A program made the translations under genes and the position numbers. A stretch of DNA of 64,000 nt from Oncomelania hupensis (Eukaryota > Mollusca > Gastropoda > Littorinimorpha > Pomatiopsidae): positions 524,501-588,500 of the forward strand of contig JBAHVR010000292.1 in assembly GCA_036898135.1 (NCBI GenBank), written 5' to 3'. Under the pieces are notes generated by a model that saw only the letters and a list, made by a program, of their open reading frames with translations, was not told the origin of the DNA and did no database searches. Shown one piece after another: positions 20,701-28,463 of the stretch (within the stretch, counting starts at the first letter, position 1; the number at the start of each line of letters is the position of its first letter).

Positions 20701-21445
20701 ACAAGGTCCCCAAGCGAATAGCCCACGTGTCCTTGTTCCAGTCTTGAGCCTTGGCGAATCGCTCAAACTGACACAAGTAGGTCTCTAGGTCGTCCTTGTC
20801 CTCGAAAAACGGTAACCTGAGCTTGACCGTCTCGAACTCGGGTTGATTCCTGCGGTTTCCGGCGCCTTGCGACGTCAGCTGCGCCATCGCTAGCTCGTGT
20901 GCCATCTCTCTCTCCCTCTCTCTCTCTCTCCGGTCTGCATCTTCCCGGCTCGCCCTAGTCGCTTGGTCTATCGCGTAGTCTAACGCTGCCTGACCCTTCA
21001 GTCCTTCGCGCTTAGCGAGCCTCAAGATCCTCTCCATCGGCGTCTCGTCCGCGAACGGTCCTGTCTTCGGCGTCGGTGCCGCCTCGACCTTGTAGATAGA
21101 ACGGTAAGGATTGGTCTCAAACCTCTTCAGCCTCGTTGCATCGCTCAGTCGATCCTGGTCTCCGTAGAAGTCGGCGCCTGTCGACATCCCGCCAGTCACA
21201 CCAAATCCCGTCACAAAAGGGTCACTCACTGTGTTTCTGGCTTCCCACGTCGTCGACTCGTCGTCTGCTGACCCACGACGCGATGACTTGACCGGCGATC
21301 TCCGTTGCTCGATCGCAGAAGGTAGATCGGTGACTCCTGCATCCGCTGCCGACGTCGTCGCCCGCTCGTCCATCGTGACGCCCACGCGAGAACGCGTACG
21401 AGCCGCGATCGGTGACACTCCTTCAGCCTCCTCGTGCGATGCCAT
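17708..21445 (-). CDS. Gag-Pol polyprotein, Gmr1-like order, integrase core missing
   Basis: A single open frame of 1245 codons. I start it at MASHEEAEG because that ATG has a purine at -3 and G at +4; an in-frame ATG 14 codons upstream would add a Leu-rich stretch of repeat origin. Order of domains (residues approximate): Gag with an Arg/Glu-rich helix near 190 and a retrotransposon-gag fold to about 380; zinc knuckle CYSCGQKGHLKRNC near 407-423; aspartic protease with DTGA near 464; integrase H2C2 zinc finger at 655-700 (H...H...CASCDVC); a short KNRKLYHANLLKRY segment; RT with FMDDVM near 973; RNase H with TDAS near 1125, ending DFLSR. Integrase before RT is the order known for Gmr1 elements. 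The integrase DDE core is absent, replaced by a direct join after KKVPVQ. No frameshift or stop is present. Probably a deletion derivative that needs integrase in trans. Confidence 0.93.
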   Translation of the reverse strand: MASHEEAEGVSPIAARTRSRVGVTMDERATTSAADAGVTDLPSAIEQRRSPVKSSRRGSADDESTTWEARNTVSDPFVTGFGVTGGMSTGADFYGDQDRLSDATRLKRFETNPYRSIYKVEAAPTPKTGPFADETPMERILRLAKREGLKGQAALDYAIDQATRASREDADRREREREREMAHELAMAQLTSQGAGNRRNQPEFETVKLRLPFFEDKDDLETYLCQFERFAKAQDWNKDTWAIRLGTLLKGKAREVYVGLNEDDSADYEILKAALLVRFNLTAETYRKKFRQLRREPPETFKQYLRKSELFLERWMGLANKKATYADLLDLVLMEQMVNGLTPELVTFVRERNPATVEEAATLAQQYVDARAGTNLRFPPRQPFTPRDKSEGRKPAGPRPNSPDKRECYSCGQKGHLKRNCPKRSERAGAALRVLEEEKEAGTKRDSRFQSQVIVEGVPLTAMRDTGADLICLREGEVANLKYTGRTRRVGFAIRQLSKSLPTAWVQLESPFYAGEVEVVVVPDLTYPVVIGNWARTEQQGDTALPVFVEGAAECCAVQTRAQAAKDQVAAEPVVVGPSKSVVATPKEIRQLQLEDGELAKVRQLADRKAGKEKRGKGQVAFVWKRGLLYREYTGQDKVDHSQLVVPAKLRSEVLRMGHDTPMAGHLGAKRTQDRVWAEFYWPGMCRDVRKYCASCDVCQRTTPKGRAKKVPVQRVGKNRKLYHANLLKRYVERRGEPETTVAVVIDQAETEEMSDISYQGTVPLIPLRASEGPGNVQIDPTLSALHQSQLREVCQRYASQLTDLPQRTTLDECEVVLTDDSPVRIRQHPLPFSQMEVVKGEVESMLELGVIEPCTSPYSAPIVSVRKKSGEVRFCIDYRGLNKAVKFDAEPLPDIEYLFAKLGKAKYLSKLDLTKGYWQIPVKQEDRDKTAFTTPQGQFRWTTMPFGLKTAGATFSRMMRKLLRPLHRADVDNFMDDVMIATETWEQHLQALRAVFQRLQEVHLAARPSKCFLGYKELSYLGHQVGDGAMKPERDKLDKVRRTCPPTTKKQVRAFLGLCGYYRRFVPHFAERALPLTNLTKGGKKGEVDWTDDCQKAFDDLKRALTSEPVVKLPNLDKEFILRTDASEQGLGAALMQETGEGVQPVGFASKKLLPAERNYSTIEKECLAVVWAVQRFEPYLFGRHFWLETDHRPLQYLQRTHLNSARLTRWAMQLQAYVFTVRPIPGTDNIEADFLSRSDPVEV

Positions 21446-21807
21446 CCTGCTTAAGGAAAGCAACAACAACACCAAAAACAACAACAAGAAGTCAAAAACC
21501 TAACCTTACCTAGCCTAGCCTAAGATACTAACCCACCTAACTAAGCTATCTTCCTTACCTATCACCCACCTCCTCCCACTCAAACAGTGGAAACTGGCCC
21601 GCGAGGTAGCGAACCGGATAGAGAGTGCAACGGCAGCTTCCCCTCACGTGTGGTCGAACCCAGGCCGGCTGTGAGCCTCCGCTAAACAGCGACCTGACTC
21701 CCTCCAACCACCCGCTGGGATGCACACTCTCACCGAATCACGCCTCACACACACGGACACCACAAGACAATCACAAGACAACTTCACGTCTGGGCACACT
21801 CACACAT

Positions 21808-21826
21808 ACCCTGCATCTCCACCATA
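21808..21826 (-). promoter_or_regulatory. Candidate primer-binding site
   Basis: Minus strand reads TGGTGGAGATGCAGGG, starting two bases after the 5' LTR. A TGG-start a few bases inside the LTR is the usual signature of tRNA primer binding. I could not name the tRNA. Confidence 0.55.
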
Positions 21827-23521
21827 TGTCACCGCCACGACTCTCCCTGGGCAGACGCCACAAACAAACAACTTCCACACGCAGACAACCCAGAAAGAAT
21901 GACGATTTCCCGCAGACGGAAGTGATGAAAAACACAACAAATAATATACAACTTTCAAGCTATTTATTCATTCATACCACACACTCATACACATACAACA
22001 TTTACACATGAAACGAAGAAATGGTAATGAAACAATCAATGGGTCAATGGAACGATGCAATGGTTCGTGGGTGATCGGGGGTCGCTAATCGACCAACGTC
22101 CTCAAATCGAACGTGCACAGCCAAAATCCGAGGCACGTGTTCACAAACAGACAGGGGGGTTAAGCGTAGGAGAGGGACAACACAAAACGGGCCCACCTGG
22201 CGAAATGCAGTCCCTCGTAAAGTCTCCTCCAACGTGCTCGCCCCCTTCCGTTGACGTCCAAACGAAGGAGCGTTGCCACCCGTGGTCGCCACTGACGATG
22301 ATGTTGAAGTGATGATGATGGCGCTGATAACAGGGGACGCGTGGACAATAACAGATGGCGATGCTGATGATGTTTGGTCCACTTGACCAAGTGTCGTCGT
22401 CGTTGCTGCCTTGCGTTTTCCAGCGACGAACTGGCGGATTGACGAACGTTGAGCTGCGAACTTCAAACTCGAATTCAGTCCTCAACGACAATCCTCGACG
22501 AACCTGTAACATGCTTGTCGCATCGTAAATGTCATGTTCTCGATTCTGTCCCCCTCCCTCCATCACACTTACCCCCCCCCCCCACTCTCACTAGCTACTC
22601 CACTAAACTTCTGCCACTTGAGGGGTCCAACTGCAGTCTATTTCCCCTGGCCTTGACTCTCTCTCGCTTTCTACTGTTATCGTCACTTGAATCAAATACA
22701 TATTATACAATTCAATGAAATCATGGATGCCTGGAATGAACGATGCTGCAAATGAATACAAATAACCATCAACACATTATTCATATCAAGCATCCCCAAC
22801 GACAACAACAGCAACCACTTCCATCCTAGCTTCATCACACTCCACCCCCTTTCTTCTCCCTCATTCTCCCTCCTTCCGTCGCTCTCTTCCTTTCTTCTGC
22901 CTCTCCTCAGTGCAACCTTTCTCATCCTTCCTTACCCTTACGTACCAGCTATCATTCAACACCCCAACAGCCGGCCCTTGGTTATTGGCACAGTAAGGAA
23001 AAACCACCATCCACTCACCCAACGGTTCGCATGAAATTGCACCCCGTAGCCCTTCTCCACTGCCCACCTACGAAAGTACATCCAATTAGGGTAATCCGGT
23101 AGTGTGTAGTTCCCGTAGTAGACAATACCTCGATACTACCTACCACACTACCACAGACTTGCTTTTCTACAGCTGCACTCCAACTGAGCGTATCACTTCA
23201 GAAATTTGCAATCTTTAAACTAGTATCCTTCTCGGAACCAGATATTATTATCCGTTAATACCCGTCCCACCCTAATTGCAGAACACAGCAAAAACCACAG
23301 AGCACTAGACAAACACCGTCTACACTGTACTGCTGACAAACACGTTCTGACCATAGTGAGCAAATTCCTAACCTGGCCTAACCGGCGTATGCTGTTTACC
23401 ATGCTTTGCACGCTCCCGAGACAACAATAATCACGAATACGGCAACACGCAGTACCACCCCCCGCCCCTATACTCTTCACACACGGACTACATGGCTTTC
23501 TTCACGGGCTGCCCTGTGACA
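21827..23521 (-). repeat. 5' LTR of the Gypsy element
   Basis: 1695 bp, partner of 15976-17668. Differences noted by eye include CATACC for CATTCC, AAATCC for AAGTCC, a longer poly-C run near 22575, GCTACT for GCCACT, CGTCGC for CGACGC, ATTGC for ATTCC and TATAC for TACAC. Confidence 0.93.
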
Positions 23522-23526
23522 AGGCG

Positions 23527-24072
23527 TGATCCACGCCTTGTTCTTTGGTCGGTGTTTGCCAAGGATCTCAGTGGCGGCATCTGTCACAGCTGAGTTGAAG
23601 GTGGTGGTCATGGTGTAGACATTTATTTTACCAGCTCTCAAAATGAGCAGTGGTGCAAATTTCCCTCCAATTGTTGCCTGAAATATTTTTGCCACCTCCG
23701 GGTCTCGCAGTTTGTCCAGGTCGAACTTCAGTCTAGTGCACTTTGCTGTGTTTACTCTCTTCAAGTGGAGCCGGAAAGATATCATCACGAGATCGTGGTC
23801 ACTTCCGATGTCTGCTCCTGGAAAGCAGCGTGTCCTGCCAATATTGATGCTTGATCTGAAGCGTTTCTTGACCATGATGTAGTCGATCTGGTTGTGGTGC
23901 TCCCCGCCGGGACTGTGCCATGTCAATCGTCTGTATTTTTTGTGGAGATTAAGCGTGTTTGTCAGTAACAGATTGATGTATCTGGCAAACTCCTTGAGTC
24001 TCAGACCCCTGTCATTTGTCTCGTTGTTGCAGTGGGGCCCATATGTGTCTCATCAGTTGTGGTGCGCATCTT
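23527..24072 (-). pseudogene. LINE-A copy, 5' remnant (endonuclease end), partner of 14048-15975
   Basis: The minus strand encodes TWHSPGGEHHNQIDYIMVKK, RFRSSINIG and GSDHDLVMISFRL, the last endonuclease motifs (SDHD) of LINE-A. It then runs through the linker to the Gypsy junction at KHRPKNKAWITP. The 5' end breaks off at about 24072 inside the endonuclease domain (5' truncation). Confidence 0.88.
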
Positions 24073-24246
24073 GTGTCCGTGCTGACTAAATGTGAAGGAA
24101 ATCTGATTTTTGGACTATTTTTGGTTGCGCATTCGGATGACATTTTTGTAAAAGCAATGTGTAAAGTGGTCGTTTACGCACATCCTTCTTCTCTAGTCTA
24201 ACTCCGATTCATCTTTTTTCCAATTGAAGAAATTGATACATAAATG

Positions 24247-24387
24247 TTAATCGCATCTTAACCGTAGAATATTAAAAATTGTCACATCTCGATCGAACAA
24301 TATTACGTTCGCGCCCAATGCGCGCTTGTGATTATTGTCCGAACTCGATGTGACAATTTTCCATATCCCACGCCAAGATGCGAATAA
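24247..24387. repeat. Imperfect palindrome of about 140 bp (foldback/MITE-like)
   Basis: The inner arms ATTGTCACATCTCGATCGAACAATA (24278 on) and TATTGTCC..TCGATGTGACAAT (ending 24357) pair across a GC-rich loop. The pairing continues outward through GCATCTTAACC against GCCAAGATGCGAATAAC with mismatches. No coding content. It may be a non-autonomous foldback element. Confidence 0.7.
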
Positions 24388-24399
24388 CGTATAATGTAA

Positions 24400-24760
24400 C
24401 CACAGCCAATGATGTCATGATAAACCAATGGTGTAGTGGCAACTAGTGATGCAACTGCCTGATGATACCACAACCAAAGATGTAATGACGAACCAAATTG
24501 TTTACAGTGGACTGTTACAGCATCTCATTACATAATTTTAAAAAATATTTCTTAGTCATAGGGGAGATAACTCTGATAAACTTCCCGTCGTCTTATGTTT
24601 CCCTTGCTATCTTTGAGAGTTTGGGGTATACGGAAGAATTTTATTGCCAGACAATGTGAAGATTATTTGCCCCAGAACAATTATAGCCTAGCACAGACTT
24701 GCAGTGATACTTCCGGTAGGCCAGAAACCAAAGTGAATTATTTAAATCTCGGATACTCAC
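24400..24760. other. Intronic sequence between palindrome and EGF exon
   Basis: The segment CAGCCAATGATGTCATGATAAACC at 24405 on (runs of about 30 bp) resembles the intron just upstream of the EGF exon at 53.2 kb, so a short shared repeat is present. Nothing else recognised. Confidence 0.4.
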
Positions 24761-24892
24761 TGACGTTGCAGAAGGGAGGCTTAAAGCCAGCTACACAGAT
24801 GCAAGTCCCATACTCCGCTTGGCACTCCTTGTTGCTACACCCTTCTCCGCACTGATACATGCAGCTCACTCCGAATTGTCCTTTAGTACACG
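24761..24892 (-). CDS. EGF-like exon of the receptor gene
   Basis: Minus strand: acceptor GCTTTCAG ends at 24893, donor GTGAGT at 24760-24755, 132 bases, phase 1 on both sides. It encodes an EGF-type module with regularly spaced cysteines: CTKGQFGVSC, YQCGEGC, CQAEYGTCICVAGFKPPFC. The C-x-G-x-F/Y-G-x-x-C start and the G-x-C-x-C-x-x-G-F/W end match the MEGF/scavenger receptor F/Draper type of EGF repeat. The symmetric phase is the usual one for shuffled EGF exons and equals the two exons at 52-53 kb. A CAT microsatellite begins a few bases beyond the acceptor. Confidence 0.75.
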
Positions 24893-24897
24893 CTGAA

Positions 24898-24899
24898 AG

Positions 24900-24975
<76 letters not shown>

Positions 24976-24976
24976 G
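24898..24976. repeat. (CAT)n microsatellite
   Basis: Uninterrupted CAT/ATC repeat immediately upstream (minus-strand sense) of the EGF exon acceptor. Confidence 0.97.
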
Positions 24977-25039
24977 CATCATTGCAATATTAATGAGTTT
25001 ATATTTCATAACTGATTTGACTAGTATTCCTTTAAAAAT

Positions 25040-25215
25040 AACAATCTTTTCTTATTCAAAATCAGCATTATCGGCTTTGTCATCTTGGGTTAGTAAAGAG
25101 AGACAGGAACTGCTAACATAAATAAAGATGTTATGTCATCAAATCATTATCAGGGGATCGGATATTTTATTAATTTGGATACCTAGTCGTTTAAATATAT
25201 TTGGAAATGTAATTG
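25040..25215 (+). pseudogene. LINE family E, RNase H part, left side of the nest
   Basis: Plus strand gives SKSALSALSSWVSKERQELL and then GSDILLIWIPSRLNIFGNV, the RNase H block WxPSHxxxxGN with His changed to Arg. The sequence continues after the LINE-A insertion as NVIVDNIA at 30923 and KSAASSDESSK at 33043. Confidence 0.7.
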
Positions 25216-25442
25216 GAAATGTAACACGGAACGCTTTAGGTATCAGCGAACTGCGCTGGAAAGGCCTAGGTGAAACAACGACAGACAAAGGCCACAAGCT
25301 CCATTTAAGCAGTAGAGATGACAGGCACGAACACGGCGTTGGGTTCTTGGTCCACAAGAACATTCTAGCCAGTCTCCAGTAGACTCATTACCATCCGTCT
25401 GAGAGCAGCCCCTTTCAACATCACCATCACCATCATCCAGGC

Positions 25443-28400
25443 CAAGGACTACTAAATGAAAGGACATGCACGCTCTGTGTTCTGCCTCTGCTAGCGAAGG
25501 CCAGTTTTTGCACCAGCGTAAGAGGCTCTGTTTAGCACTACATCACTTTGCCCTGGCGCAGTGATATGAAGTAAACTATTTAACAAAAAATTGAATACTC
25601 TTTACTACTAAGATGCATTGTATAAATGGTTTATGTCATTTTTAGTTTATGCAATGACAAATGAAGAACTAATAGCCGCTAATACGTTTTTAAATAACCC
25701 AGCATTCTCTCACAATTTTTCAAGGCGTATGTTTAGAACAGAAAAAAGGCGAAGTTTGGTTTCCAACATGGAGGCGTTTTGTTGTGAAATTCCACGTCGC
25801 TGAGATTGTTTTTAAGTTTTCTAGCCTGTATTTCATCAACATACCTAATAAATGTGATATAGTGAAAGTTTTTTTTATCTATGAGAAACATTGGCCTTCA
25901 AATCCTCCCATGATCAAAATCCCAGGTGGTTCCACTCGACCAGCAGTTCCTCCTAGCATCTTTAATGTTCCTTCTTCTTGTTTGCCTACTGCAAAGCCTC
26001 CACCTCGCCCTACAAATCGAGAAGACCAACAACTGAAGCACTTTCTGAGGAAAGATAGGATCACTTCATTTTCTGAATTTGCTCCTGACAAAGAGTTGCA
26101 TAAGAAGTATGATAATTTGATTATTTCTAGATCTGGGGATAAATTTGTTTGTGTTTTCATGACAAAGGAATATCAAGAATGTAAACTGACTGTGATAGTT
26201 GAAAATAAACCAACCTTGTGCTCTCCACTCATATTGTCTGCTTTCAAGAATGGTATCCATGTACCACTTGGCAAAATTCTCAACCCAAATAATGGATTTG
26301 CTTCATATTCACAGTTTTTTGAGGCTGTGCATTTGTCTCAAAATTATGACATTCCTGTGGATGATCTGATTAGGAAAGTTGTGACAATGCTACAGGATCA
26401 AGAACTAAATGAAGAAGACCAAAAAATTATATTTCTTAACGCATCAACTCCAACAGCTAATTTCAAAACACTTTTCAATGAGAGACTATTGCTTTGCTGT
26501 ATAATCATTTCCCAAATGTAATTATGAACTTTTAAGAGAGTATTTAGTGTTGCCATCCAAGAGAAAGCTGTAAGCCATAATATCATCTGTGAATATTGAT
26601 GAATTGTTGAATACAACTTTTCAGAAATTGCAGAAAGATCTGCAAAAGAATGTGTTTTTGTTGGTCGATGAAGTAACAATTCGCCCAACAATTGCATCCT
26701 CTGGGGGGATTTTGAAAGGCATAGCAACAAATGACCATGATTCCAGAGCGACATCAATGCTGTGTGTGATGATGAAATGTCTACACAGGGGACCCAGTAT
26801 CATGATTTCTGTCACACCAGTCCACAAGTTGACAGCTGCCTACCAGTTCAATGTTGTCAAAGCAGCCGCAGCCAAAGTTGAGAAAGCTGGTGGGATTGTT
26901 TTGGGATCCATCACTGACAATCACAAAGTTAATCAGCAATTCTGTAAGCTTTTCTCTCAAATGACTGACTGCTCTTCAACAGCCACCCACCCATTGGATG
27001 AGACTCGTGTCTGGTATCTTTTATTTGACACCGTGCATCTCTTGAAGTGTATCCGCAACAATTGGATCACTGAAAAGTGCCAGAGACTGACGCTGGACAA
27101 ACAGTCTGTTGGATCATTCTTGGATGTAAAGAAGCTGTATGAGGCTGAGAAACACAGTATCTTAAAGACCTCTCCTCTCACTCAAGCGGCAGTCTATCCT
27201 TCTAAACTTCAACTGCAGAATGTTCAGCATGTACTCAAAGTTTTCAATGACAAAGTGGTGGCTGGACTCAAGTTACAAGGGAATCATGAAACTGCTAACT
27301 TTATTCAAACTGTTCTGGATTGGTGGAATATGGTCAATGTTTCAGCAAAAGGACAAGATATCCGCATGAATGATCCACATCGAAGTGTTCAAGACAAACA
27401 ATCAACCAATTTAACTAAATTTTTTCATCAGTTTGAAGCTGCAGATTCAGGGCATGGTGCAGGTCGAGAAGAGTGTCTAACTCATGATACCAAGAAGGCG
27501 TTGGTGCAAACAATGAAAGGATTTGTTTCTGTTTGTAACCACTTAATGACAAATGCAGGATTTGACTATGTTTTGCTGCGAGAAATTCAGAGTGACAGGA
27601 TTGAAGACGAATTTTCAGTGTATCGACAGTCCACAGGAGCAAATGCCTTCATGACATCCAGTGATGTTCTTGCAGCATGTAAAAAACGCCTAGCTAGACA
27701 TGCTGCATCATATCTCCAGTCATTGGAATTCCAAAAGGAGGAAAATAAACACACCTGTGTGGGCTCTATGAATACTGATGATGCTGCTTTCATAGAAAGT
27801 AGCATAGAGAACGTCACTCTGACCACTAATGAAGATAACAGTGCTGCTTATGTGGCTGGATGGCTGGAGCGTAAGTGTGAAGATCAGATCAAGTTTGATG
27901 ATGAAGAACCTTTAGTGACAAGTGAAGTGAAGGACTTTGTAGAGGAAGTATCTAGGGGGTCACTTAAAGTTCCTTATGAATGTACCTATGAACTTGTCCG
28001 AGTTGGACTGACTTTAGTCAAAAATGCAAGGCAGAGCATGTTGTTGCCAAAGACTTGTTGCGATTTTGTCCACAATGCAGCAATTCTATGACATTGGCCC
28101 ACAATGTGAAATATTACTGAGACATTTGGCAAATGTGCTTTTGAGTGGATTACACAATTTAGAAAAAGATCATCAAAAGAATGGACTACTTCTTCAGACA
28201 TCTATCAAACGAGCTCGTCTGCTGGATTAATTCATTTCTGCTGTGCTGGTAAGCTTATTTTGTTTTATACGCTGTTTACATGTTCAACAATAATTTTTAA
28301 TGCAATTTTAAAAACATTAATTTAATACAACAATCATAATGACATGAGTAGTGAAGCTTGTTTAAAAAAAAGTCACAGGTAAGGAGAAAATGAATGGCCT

Positions 28401-28455
28401 TCGCTAGCAGAGGCAGAACACAGAGGGTGCATGTCCTTTCATTTAGTAGTCCTTG
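25443..28455 (+). mobile_element. P-superfamily DNA transposon, 3013 bp
   Basis: The 60-bp terminal inverted repeats at 25443-25502 and 28396-28455 differ at one base; they begin CAAGGACTACTAAATG. Flanking eight-base duplications are ATCCAGGC (25435-25442) and ATCCAGAC (28456-28463), and LINE-A elsewhere has one ATCCAGGC. Eight-base duplications and a THAP/RNase H-like transposase are the marks of the P superfamily. One mismatch between duplications and several frame breaks in the transposase indicate moderate age. Confidence 0.93.
25618..28230 (+). pseudogene. P-type (THAP9-like) transposase, decayed
   Basis: Three frames together cover the protein. Near 25870-25960 is the end of a THAP zinc finger: FIYEKHWPSNPP, where the expected Cys of C-x2-H is Tyr, then the AVPPSIF box. 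The frame runs to 26521, shifts (an intervening segment reads YELLREYLVLPSKRKL), and reopens from 26589 to 28091 with the catalytic RNase H-like part: LVDEVTIRP, GSITDNHKVNQ, LFDTVHLLKCIRNNW, and a C-terminal region with AAYVAGWLERKCE. A last shift gives NVLLSGLHNLEKDHQKNG to 28230. The motif set matches Drosophila P and vertebrate THAP9 transposases. It is inactive as it stands. The upstream part of the THAP finger was not clearly found and may have been split by an intron. Confidence 0.85.
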
Positions 28456-28463
28456 ATCCAGAC

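Larger units (their letters stand above)
15976..23521 (-). mobile_element. Gypsy (Gmr1-like) LTR retrotransposon inserted in LINE-A
   Basis: Two near-identical LTRs (15976-17668 and 21827-23521) enclose a 4158-bp interior with one long gag-pol frame. The element begins TGTCAC and ends GTGACA on each LTR. It breaks LINE-A between its RT-proximal and endonuclease portions. Flanking bases are AGGGG (15971-15975) and AGGCG (23522-23526), a five-base target duplication with one mismatch; intact LINE-A copies have AGGTG there. The LTRs differ by about six substitutions and two short indels by eye over 1.69 kb, so the insertion is recent. Confidence 0.93.
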
